A stretch of DNA of 64,000 nt from Pseudomonadota bacterium. Its GTDB lineage: Bacteria > Verrucomicrobiota > Verrucomicrobiia > Limisphaerales > SXTU01. A program made the position numbers and the translations under genes. This document shows positions 46,350 to 56,600 of this stretch, in pieces. The DNA is taken from positions 1-64,000 of the forward strand of contig RFSE01000012.1 in NCBI GenBank assembly GCA_009924135.1, read 5' to 3'. Numbering within the stretch: the stretch's first letter is position 1; every line of letters begins with the position of its first letter. Below the pieces are notes generated by a model. The model ran no database searches. It was not told where the DNA came from and worked only from the letters and a program-made list of their open reading frames with translations.

Positions 46350-47353
46350 ACAAGGTGACCGTGCAGCTCAACGGGTTCACGCATAGCTACCCGGCGGATG
46401 TGGACATGGTGCTCGTCAGCCCGAGCGGGCAGAAGGTCCTGTTGATGGCGAATGCCGGCAGCGGCTTTGGCGTGACCAACCTGAACATCACCCTGGACGA
46501 CAACGCGACGGCGAGTCTGCCCGACACCTCGCAGCTGGCCAGCCGGTCCTATCGCCCGACCGCTTACCCGCCCACCACCGTGTTCCCGGCACCGGCACCG
46601 GCGGGTCCATACGCTACCAATTTGACCGCCTTCACCGGCTTTAATCCGAATGGCAACTGGTCACTCTACATCGTGGACGACACGGATCTGAACCTGGGCA
46701 ACATCGTCAACGGCTGGACGCTGAACATCAGCACGGTAAACCCGGCAATCGACCTCGCCGCCGCCATGACCAGCTCGGTGGCGAATGTGACGGCCCCTGG
46801 CACCGTGACGTTTACCACCACGGTCACGAACCGCGGCCCCAACATCGCCACGAGCGTGCTCTACAGCAACGTATTGCCGGCCGGGCTGACCTTTGTCTCG
46901 GGCACGGCCTCTGCGGGCACCGTTTCAAACAATAACGGCACGATCACCGTGGGCCTGGGGGCGTTGGGCACCGGGTCCAACGCCGTGGTGTCGATCACGG
47001 CCAGCACCAGCGGGGCCGGGGTGGTGACCAATGTGGCCAAGGTTACCTCGGGCGAACTGGAACTGGCTCCGGCTGATAATACCACGCAGGCAACGGTCAC
47101 GATTGCCCCGGCCGTCGTGTTCTCGCTGTATGGTGCACGCCAGCTCAATGGCCAGTTCCTGATCACCATCTCGAACGCCGTCATCGGCAAGACGTACGTG
47201 GTGGAGGCGGCAACCAACCTCGCCCATACGATCACCAACACGGTCTGGACGCCCGTCGGCACCAATAACAACACCGCCACCAGCACGTTCCTGATTCTGG
47301 ACCCGGCGGCGGGTGCGTTCCGCAACCGCATCTATCGAGGCATCGAACGATGA
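46343..47353 (+). CDS. Detached C-terminal part of giant gene 1: P-domain, DUF11 domain, C-terminal module
   Basis: 336 codons from a GTG that overlaps the giant ORF by 7 nt in a different frame. It has no signal peptide and begins mid-domain: VNKVTVQLNGFTHSYPADVD aligns with the middle of the P-domains in gene 2 (VDQVSVTLSNLSHTFPADFD), so roughly the first 25-35 residues of the domain are missing. A DUF11 domain follows (LAAAMTSSVANVTAPGTVTF...VLPAGLTFVSGTAS). The final module contains YVVEAATNLAHTITNTVWTP and ends FRNRIYRGIER. By content it is the natural end of giant gene 1, detached by a frame-disrupting deletion or an assembly error. I do not consider it an independent gene, and whether it is translated at all is unclear. 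Confidence 0.7.
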   Translation: MVNKVTVQLNGFTHSYPADVDMVLVSPSGQKVLLMANAGSGFGVTNLNITLDDNATASLPDTSQLASRSYRPTAYPPTTVFPAPAPAGPYATNLTAFTGFNPNGNWSLYIVDDTDLNLGNIVNGWTLNISTVNPAIDLAAAMTSSVANVTAPGTVTFTTTVTNRGPNIATSVLYSNVLPAGLTFVSGTASAGTVSNNNGTITVGLGALGTGSNAVVSITASTSGAGVVTNVAKVTSGELELAPADNTTQATVTIAPAVVFSLYGARQLNGQFLITISNAVIGKTYVVEAATNLAHTITNTVWTPVGTNNNTATSTFLILDPAAGAFRNRIYRGIER

Positions 47354-47449
47354 GCCTGGGAGCAATACCGGGGCCGGGGGGTGGTTTGGGACCGCCCAGA
47401 CGCCCGGAAGGGCTGGCTGAACGATACGCCCGAAGGTACGGCGCTTGAA

Positions 47450-47468
47450 TTAAGGGTAATTCCGTAGC
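47450..47468 (+). promoter_or_regulatory. Shared 19-bp upstream motif, copy 2 (before giant gene 2)
   Basis: TTAAGGGTAATTCCGTAGC. It differs from copy 1 at only three positions. Similarity extends upstream as GCTT-(A)-RAATTA with one base gap. Confidence 0.55.
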
Positions 47469-47487
47469 GCCCCGGCGGGAATGGTAC

Positions 47488-47517
47488 TTGATTTGAAACT
47501 GGTTGAAAGACTACGGT
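47488..47517 (+). promoter_or_regulatory. Candidate sigma-70-like promoter of giant gene 2
   Basis: TTGATT (47488-47493), 18-nt spacer, TACGGT (47512-47517). From motif start to the -35-like box is 38 bp here and 39 bp before gene 1; to the -10-like box it is 62 and 63 bp. A start near 47524 would lie downstream of the TTG at 47503 and so argues against that codon as the translation start. Confidence 0.45.
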
Positions 47518-47567
47518 TTGCACAAACTTTTGAACTTGAAGGCACGAGATTTGGTTCAGGATTGGCC

Positions 47568-47605
47568 GGCGGCCCCGGGTGTGCGTGATGCATGCCGGGG
47601 CGGCC
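47568..47605 (+). promoter_or_regulatory. Strong stem-loop in the presumed 5' leader of giant gene 2
   Basis: GGCGGCCCCGG (47568-47578) pairs with CCGGGGCGGCC (47595-47605) at 10 of 11 positions across a 16-nt loop. It ends 20 nt before ATG 47626. No convincing Shine-Dalgarno site separates it from the start, so it may affect translation initiation. Confidence 0.4.
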
Positions 47606-47625
47606 TCAGGTTCGAACTGTCATTC

Positions 47626-50600
47626 ATGCATATGCGCGCCGTCCCGCCACGCCGGTTTTGCTGGGTGTCGATCGCCCTCACCCTTTTGTGGTTGCTTGTC
47701 GGCGGGCCGGAGCTGGCAGCACAGCCGGTGAATGACAATTACACCAATTCCTTAACCTTGGCTGGGATTGCCGGGTCAGCGACGAGGTTTTCGTATTTTG
47801 GGGTATCCGGTGGCAATTTGAACAACACCCGCGCCACCAAGGAACCGGGAGAGCCCAACCACGCAGGCAATCTCGGCGGTCAGTCGGTCTGGTTCAACTG
47901 GACCCCCCCCATCACCGGGCTGGCCGCTTTTTCTGCTCCGATGACGTCGTCATTCGGTCGGACCAACTTGATCGCTGTTTACACAGGATTTGGTCAGTTT
48001 GGTACCAACTTCTTCCTGAATTCAGTGGCGGATAACAGTGCCGGGTTTGGCACCACGGTCTCTTTTCCGGTGGTCGCCGGAACGACTTATTCGATCGCGG
48101 TGGATGGATACAATTCGACCGCCAATCCGAATAACGCGACGGCTTTTCAGTTTGGCGTGGCGTGGTCCATCCTTACCAATGACTTCTTCGCCAATTCCAC
48201 CGTGCTGGTGGGCAGTTCGGGCTACAACCTGACCAACAGCAACGTCGGGGCCACCTTCGAGGCGGCTTCCGGGGAGACGGATCATTCCGGTGACCCCAGC
48301 CTGGTGGGGGGGCAGTCCGTCTGGTTCAGCTGGACGGCGCCACTGAGCGGACCGGCCACCTTCAACGTGGGGTATTTCACCACCCTTTTCAGCACCCCGG
48401 TGATGGCCATCTACACCGGAACGAACCTGGGGGGGCTGACTATGGTGACCAACAACAACCTCGGCCTGAATAACGTGACGAACTTCGGTTTTTTTACCAA
48501 CAGCGTGACGTTTGATGCGGTAGCGGGCACCACGTACCGGATCGCGGTGGACGGGCTGTTCGGCGCGCAGGATACCTTCACGCTGAGCTACACCAGTACT
48601 GTTGACAAGAGTGCGGGCACCTTCCAGTTCAACACCAACTACATGGCGGTCACGGAGTTTGAGAGTTCGCTTTGGGGGCAGAACAACTCAAATAACGAAG
48701 AACGTGGGTTGCTTGGTGCGGTGGTGACTTTCACGCGCACCAACGGGGCGACCGGGCGGATGATGATCTATTACACCACGGCGGACGGGACGGCCCAATC
48801 GGGCTTCAATTATCAGGGTACGAACGGAGTCCTGATTCTGGACGACTGGCAGATGTACGGGCACATCTTGATTCCGATCTATCAGAACAGTTTTTTTGGC
48901 ATCAACAACTTCATCTCAACGAACGACAGCTACTTCCAGGTGCTGATCACCAATGTGGTGGTGGACACCAATGTGATTGCAGGCAGCGGCATATCCTACA
49001 CGGAAAGCACCAATCTGACGCCCACATTCGACGCCACCCCGCTGACGGTGCAAATCAACAATGTGGCCTTGGCGGGCAGCAAGGCCAACAGTTCAGGCAT
49101 CATCTCCTTTGCCAAATCACTCTTCCGTTGTTCCGAAGATGCCAACACTTACGACGTCACGCTCTATCGGGCCGGAGGCGATCTCAGCACGACCGCCACG
49201 GTGCGGTACAACATCAGTTCGTTCAATGGCAATGGCATTATCGGCGATCAGAATATTTTTCCGCTCACGGCCGGGTCTGACTATGCGCAGGCCACACAAC
49301 GTCCACGGGTGAATGAACCGGGGGATTTTACCGCCGTCCAGGGCGGCACGGTGACGTTTGCGGCCAGCGACCCTACCGCCACCATCAGGGTTACCATCAT
49401 TGATGACAATGAGGTGGAACTCAACGAAGACATATATTTATCCCTGATTTCCGATTTCCGTACGGGTTCCCTGTCGCCCAATCCCCAGCCAGGTACCACT
49501 CCAGGTTATTTGCTGGGTTCCCAGAACACCGCCATTCTTACGATTGTGATGGAGGACAACATCGCCCAGGAGCAGCCGGCGGGGGCGCAGGACAATACGT
49601 ATAACCGGGCCAACGATCCGCAAACAACCCCGCCCTTTAATCCGACCCCGGGCGCAAACAATGTCGTGCATGAGGTCGCGGTCCAACCTGATCAGAGTGC
49701 CGTAATCGTGGGTGAATTCACGGCGGTGAACACAACCCCGCGCAACGGCGTGGCCCGCGTGCTCCCGGACGGTTCGCTGGATCTGAGCTTTAACCCCGGG
49801 TCGGGTGCGGACGGATTTGTCAATGCCGTCGCTCTACAGCCGGATGGCAGCATCCTGATCGCGGGCGGGTTCAGTTCCTATGTCGGCGTCAGCCGGAACG
49901 GCGTGGCGAGGTTGTTGACGAATGGCGCGTTGGACACGACCTTTGACCCCGGAATCGGCATCAACCCCGGTGATACGGTGAACAATGCCATCCAGTCCAT
50001 TCTCCTCCAGCCGGATGGGCGGATCATCCTGGCGGGCAATTTTACGACCTTTAATTCGCAGCCCTTCAATCATGTGGTGCGGTTGAACGCGGATGGTTCG
50101 GTGGACAATACTTTCGCCGGGCTGGGGGCTGGGCCGAATGACGTTGTGTTTGCAACGGCGCTCTATACCACCAATAACACTTCCAATTCCAACTTGGTGG
50201 GTAAAATCCTGATCGCGGGATCGTTCGCCACGGTGAACAATGTGCCGAGCAGCCGGTTGTGCCGGTTAAATGCCGATGGTTCGGTGGATTCCACTTTCAC
50301 CGGTCTCGGGGCCGGGGCGGACGCGGATATTCATGCAATAACCATTCAGAAAGACGGCAAGATATTGATTGGCGGTGACTTCAGCCGGCTGGACATTTAT
50401 GACCGTCGCGGGCTGGCTCGCCTCAACATGGATGGCTCAGTAGATTCCAGTTTCAGTCCCGGCTCAGGTGTGGATGACGCGGTCTATGCCTTGGCCCTGC
50501 AACCGGACGGGCGCATTTTCATCGGCGGATTATTCACTTCCTACCACGGGACACGGCGCATGGGCATCGCGCGGGTACTGACCAACGGGTCGCTCGACAC

Positions 50601-53600
50601 GACCTTCATGGACACCGTTTACAATCAATTCGCGGGGTTGACCCAGCCATTGAGCACGATGCCCCGCAGCGCTTGCTTCAGCATCGGGTTGGAAACCAAC
50701 GGAAACGTGGTCATTGGTGGTGATTTTACCCGCGTCGGTGGTGGGTTCGGCCGATATCGGTCGGACCCGACGTACGGCAGTTTAACCAACGTTGGCACAT
50801 TCACGGTGCGCGATTACATCAGCACCCGCCTCAATTTCACCCGCCTCATCGGCGTTACCGACACCCCGGGACCTGGCAATCTTGAGTTCCTTACGGACAC
50901 GTATACCGCCGATGAGTTCATTGGCACTTACTATGTGCAGATGCTGCGTTCCGGTGGCTGGCTGGGGCAGTCTTCGGTAAATTTTCAGACGTCCGACGGT
51001 ACGGCGGTGGGGGCGCCGTTGGGAGCCCCAACGGCGGGGTATGACTTTTTGCACACCAATGCTGCGATTATTTATCGTTCGTCCTATAACGAGAATGGGG
51101 CTCCGGATGACCGGCGGATCTTTGACTCCTTCAGCGGCCTGTCCAGCCGGGCTACGAATGGCCCCGGCAGCTTGAATATCGGTGGAGGTGGAAGTGGCGT
51201 CGGGTTCACGAATGCCATGCAAAGCGCCAGCATCACCATCATTCAGGACACACTGGTGGAAGGCAACGAGGCGTTTACGGGGACGCTGACCATTCCACCC
51301 TTGAGCGCGACCAATGCGCCGATTGTCTATCTCGGAGGAGCGCCGATCGCGGTGGGTGTCGCGCTGGGCCGGGACAAGGCCACGTTCATCATTGCAGATG
51401 ACGATTTCGCCTACGGGGTGCTCACGTTCACCTCCACGAACTACGTGGTCTCGGAAAACGTTGGTGTGGCTACCATCACTGTGGCGCGCACCAACGGCAG
51501 CACGGGCAACATCTCGGTGCGCTATGCCGCCCTCTTCGATTCCACGTCCACCAACGCAGCCAAGCTGACCGAGTTTACCCCGGTGTCGGGCACCCTCTCG
51601 TTTGCGCCGGGCCAGACCAACCGCTCCTTCTCGGTTACGATCGTGGACGATACGATTGTCAATGTGCCCCCCAGCCGTACGATCCGGCTCACCCTGACCA
51701 ACGCCACCGGCGGGGCGACTATTGCTGTCGGAGGCGGCTTATCGACTTTGACAATTGTGGACAACGAGCCACCGGCTGGTACCCCGGCAGGTTCCGTCAA
51801 CACTGCGTTTGGAAATGCGGTGGGCGGTGGCAACGACAAGGTGGTAGCCGCAACCTACATCACCAATACCTTGTCTGGCCAGGGCTTGAATGGGCGCTGG
51901 GTGATTGCGGGTGACTTTACGACGGTGGACAGCCTCCCCCGCAACCGGATTGCCATGTTGAATGTCGATGGGTCGGCGAACACTACGATCTTCAATCGGC
52001 TGGGCACGGGACCTGATGCCACGGTCAGCGCCCTGGGAATCCACCCGGCCAACGCGTTCAGCACGAATTACAGCGGTCGGATCGTGGTGGGTGGCTACTT
52101 CACCCAGGTTAACGGCACCAACCGTTCCCGAATCGCGCGCTTGAACCCGGATGGCTCGTTGGATGCCTCCTTCAACCCTGGTTCTGGCGCGGATAACCCG
52201 GTGCTTTCGATTGCCATTCAGCCAGACCAGAAGATCATCATTGCGGGTGATTTCACCACCGTTAACGGCAATCCGCGCAACCGCATTGCGCGTTTGAACG
52301 CGGATGGCTCGGTAGATGCGACCTTCAATCCGGGGCAGGGGGCCAGCGGGACGATCCGCGCGGTGGTGCTCGATGCCACGGGCACGAACATCTACATAGC
52401 GGGCGACTTCACCGCCTATGATGGCGTGTCGCAGAACCATGTGGCGCGGCTGCGGAGCAACGGTTCGCTGGATTCGACGGGATTCGTCAATCCGAATGAT
52501 CCCAATTCGGGCGCGGACGCCCGGGTACGTGGCCTGGCCCTTGATCCGGCGGGGAACCTGCTGATCGTGGGTGATTTCTCGAAGGTAAACGGCAACGCCT
52601 CGCAGGTGCGGGTGGGGCGCATGTTCCCCGATGGCACGGCGGACCCCGCCTTCGCCGCTACTGCGGACAACACCGTGCTGACGGTGGCGGTGGATGTTCA
52701 GACCAATATCGTCATTGGCGGCGACTTTGCCACCGTCAACGGATTAAACCGGACCCGTATTGCGCGATTGCTTTCCACTGGCCAGCTGGATGCCACCATC
52801 AATTTTGGTACCGGACCGAATAATTTCGTTGCAGCGCTGGCACTCGAGCCGGTGACCAACGGGGTGATCACCATCGGCGGTGGTTTCACCCAGGTGGATG
52901 GCAGCCCGCGCAGTTATTTCGCCCAATTGGTCGGTGGCCAGAACATCGGCATCGGCACGGTTCAGTTCCTCTCCGCCAATTTCAATGTCCAGGAAAGTGC
53001 GGGCAATGCGCTGATTACGGTGCGCCGGGTGGGCGGGTTGACCAACGGCGTGAGCGTGGACTATACGACGCTGGATGGCACGGCGGTGAGCCCGACCCAT
53101 TATGCGAGCAACAGTGGCACGCTGTTCTTCCAGCAAGGTGAGGCCGTGCGGGTGTACACCGTGGCCATCGCTGATGGAGTGGGTACCAACGTGGACCGGC
53201 TGTTTACCAACATCCTGCTCAACCCGACCAACTACGACGTGATCACGGGCAATAACCCGGACCCGACCGTGATGGGCAGCATCACCAATGCCACGGTCAC
53301 AATTCAGGACAATGATTCCCAGCTTGGGTTTGCCTTTGATTTTTACAATGTGAACGAAAATGTCGTGGGCGGTAACGCGGTGATCAGCGTGGTGCGTTTG
53401 GGTGCCCCGGTGGGTAACGTGTCGGTGAACTACCTCGCTACCAATGGCACGGCGGTGGCGGGATTGAAGTACACCGCCGTCAGCGGCCAGTTGAACTTCA
53501 CCAACGGCCAGACCGCCACCACCTTCCTGGTTCCCATCATCAACGGGACCACGGTGGAAGGCACCAAAACTGTGATGCTCACCCTGGCCAATGCCAGCCC

Positions 53601-56600
53601 GGCGAACGTGGCCAGCCTCGGTCGCAGCTCCGCCACCTTGAACATCATTGATGACGATTTCAGCCCGGGCACGTTTGTCTTCAACCAGGTCAGCTACGAC
53701 GTGCAGGAAAACGGTGGCCCAGCCACCATCACGGTGATCCGCACCAACGGTTTCACCGGGCTGGTGACGGTGCAGTATGCCTCCGCCAACGGCTCGGCAA
53801 AGGGCTACAATGGGTTGGGTTCTCCGGTGGGCTTCGACTATACCAATGCGCCGGGGTCGTTGACCTTCGGCGACGGGGAAACCGTCAAGACGTTCAATGT
53901 CGGCATCATTGACAACGCCGTGGCGGACCTGATCCCCAACCGCACGGTCAACCTGTCCCTGCTGAACCCTACCGGGGGCGCGCAGTTGGGGGCGCAGAGC
54001 ACGGCAGTGCTGACCATCCACGATGACGAACTTTCCAGTTTCGGAGCCTTCACCTTCAGCCAGACCGCTTACTCGGTGGTGGAAACCAACACCGTTGCCG
54101 CCGTCGTCGTGAACCGGACCGGTGGGAGCATCAATACCGTGACGGTGGATTTCTCCACCGGCGGTGGCACGGCGTCCAATGGCACGAATTTCCTGTCGGT
54201 CACCCAGACGCTGACTTTTACCAATGGGCAGCTCGCCGCCAATGTCTTCGTGCCGATCATCTACAACCCGGCCATCACCGGGGACAAGACGGTCAACCTG
54301 ATTCTGAGCAACCCCACGGGCGGAGCGGCGCTGGGATCTCCGTCCAACGCGGTGCTGACCATTGCGGACGCGGAATTCAGCCCCGGGGTGCTCACTTTTG
54401 GAACCAATCTGTTTTCGGTCTCGGAAAACGCCACCAATGTGATCATCACGGTCATCCGTACGAATGGCTTCACCGGTCTGGTGAGTGTGGATTATGGCGT
54501 CAGCAACCTGACGGCCATGGCCGGGGTGGATTTTACAGCCAACGTTTCCGGCACGTTGGTGTTTACCAACAACGTGTCCACCCAGTCCTTCGCGGTGCCG
54601 ATCATTGACAACCTGACCCAGGAAGGTAACCGGCTGTTCGAGGTCCGGCTGTTCAATGGTGTGAATGCGGCACTGGGCCTGACCAACGCCACGGTACGCA
54701 TTGTGGACAACGAGTCTGCGGCGGGATCGCTGGATGCCACCTTCGTGACGGGAGCCGGGGCCAACGGAGATGTGTTTGACATCGGGCTGAACGCCAGCGG
54801 CTCCGTATTCGTAGTCGGTGATTTCACCGCCGTCAACGGGGTGGCCCGCACCAACGTGGCCCGATTGAGCGCGGGCGGGGTGCTGGATCCCACCTATACG
54901 CCGGATGCCATCGTCCGGGCAGGTACCAATGCCACCGTGCGGGCAGTGGGGGTGTATTTGACTGGCACCAATGCGGGCAAGATCGTCATCGGTGGGGCCT
55001 TCGACACGGTAGGCGGGCTGGCGCGGACCAACATCGCCCGGCTCAACCCCGACGGTACCGTGGACAGTTCGTTCAATGCGGGAACCGGACCGGATAACGC
55101 GGTGTACGCCATGAACATCCAGTCGGATGGAAAAATCCTCATCGGCGGGTTTTTCACCCTCGTCAACGGAGTCAACCGCAGTTTTATTGCCCGGTTGAAC
55201 GTGGATGGATCACTCGATAACGGGTTCACCCCGGGGGCGGGTGCCGATGGTCCGGTTCGTGGCATCGCCACCGATCCCAGCGGCCGGGTGTTCATTGTGG
55301 GCGATTTCGCCTCGGTTGACAGCGTGGCTCGTAACCGGATTGCCCGGCTCAATTCAGATGGTACGGTGGATAAGACCTTTGATCCGGGAATCGGGGCTGA
55401 TGGCAGCATCAGTGCCGTGGGCGTAAACGCCGCCAGCCAGCCAATCGTGGGCGGAGTTTTCACCAACGTGAATGGTCTCGCCAGCAGCCGGCTGGCCCGA
55501 TTTAACGTAAACGGAGTGGTTGATGCCACTTTCGCGGTGGGCACGGGGGCGGATGAGTTCGTCAGTTCACTGGCGATCCAGCCGGACGGCAAGGTGGTGA
55601 TTGGTGGCGGATTTACCAGCGTGAATGGGCTGCCCCGTAGCCGGATCACCCGACTGAACGGTGATGGATCGGTGGATGCGACTTTCAACGTTGGCAGCGG
55701 GGCCAACGATGTGGTCTCAGTCATTCGTTTCCAGCCCGCGGATGGCAGCCTGCTCGTCGGGGGTGCTTTCACGGTCATGAATGGCACGGCTCAAAGTCAT
55801 CTGGCCCGCTTGATCGGGGGCACGAATCTCGGGTTCGGCAGCTTCGACTTCCTCAGTCCTACCTTCGTGGTTGCGGAATACCAGACCAACGCGGTCATCA
55901 CCGTGGTCCGGTCCGGTGGCACCAGCAATACGGTGAGCGTGGACTTTGCCACGGCTGATGGCACAGCAACGGACGGTTTTGACTATGGTGGTACGAACGG
56001 GACCCTGGTGTTTGGGCAGGGGGTGGCGTTGCGGAGTTTCCTGGTTCCGGTGATCGACAACATCTTTGTGGATGGCAACCGCACCGTGAATTTGATGCTG
56101 AGCAACCCGCAGGGAGGCAGCACCCTCGGCAGCGGGGCCAGTGCGGTGATCACCATACTGGACGATGACTCGGTGCTGGGCTTTAACCCGCAAGCCTACA
56201 GTGTGAATGAAAACGGCGGGGCCGCGACGATCATTGTGTCTCGTGCCGGTGGCACCATCGGCACTGTGTCGGTAGGCTACTACACCGGTGATGCCACGGC
56301 GGTTGCGGGGGTGGACTATGTGGCGGTAACCAACGGCGTGCTTACTTTCACCAATGGCCAGACCACGGCAACTTTCCCGGTGAACATCATTGACAATTTG
56401 ATCGTGGACGGCAATCGGACGTTGAATCTCTTCCTCACCAATGTGGTGGGCAAGGCGGTCATTGGCGGTGGCATGGCGGTGCTGACCATTGTGGACAACG
56501 AGTTCGCGCCCGGCGTGCTGCAGTTCAATCCGGCGGCCTACACTGTGGCCGAATCCAGCACCAATGTGACTTTGACGGTCACCCGCACCACCGGCCGGTC

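Larger units (their letters stand above)
47354..47625 (+). other. Intergenic promoter region of giant gene 2
   Basis: 272 bases with no supportable gene. It contains a second copy of the 19-bp motif, -35/-10-like boxes, and a strong stem-loop before the preferred start codon. An imperfect hairpin with two G-T pairs after the upstream stop (around GGTGGTTTGGGACCGCC) has no T-run and is not called a terminator. Confidence 0.65.

Noticed and set aside
43740-46075. Regular 333-bp repeats as a CRISPR-like or non-coding satellite array
   Set aside because: The period is a multiple of three, the frame is open throughout, and each copy encodes a complete Calx-beta domain.
46335-46350. Programmed ribosomal frameshift joining the giant ORF to the 46343 ORF
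   Set aside because: No X-XXY-YYZ slippery heptamer is present (ACCATCACCGCGTGGTGAAC), and the P-domain would still lack its N-terminal part after any shift. A deletion fits better.
46343-47353. The 46343 ORF as an independent gene
   Set aside because: It begins mid-domain with a GTG inside the upstream ORF, has no ribosome site or signal peptide, and carries exactly the modules expected at the end of giant gene 1.
47482-47497. Sigma-54-type promoter TGGTAC-N5-TTGAA before giant gene 2
   Set aside because: It has two mismatches in the key boxes and no counterpart before giant gene 1, whereas the -35/-10 arrangement is shared by both.
47503-47625. TTG start 123 bp upstream of ATG 47626 for giant gene 2
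   Set aside because: The extra 41 residues (MKDYGLHKLLNLKARDL...) would put the signal peptide internally, and the TTG lies upstream of the predicted transcription start.
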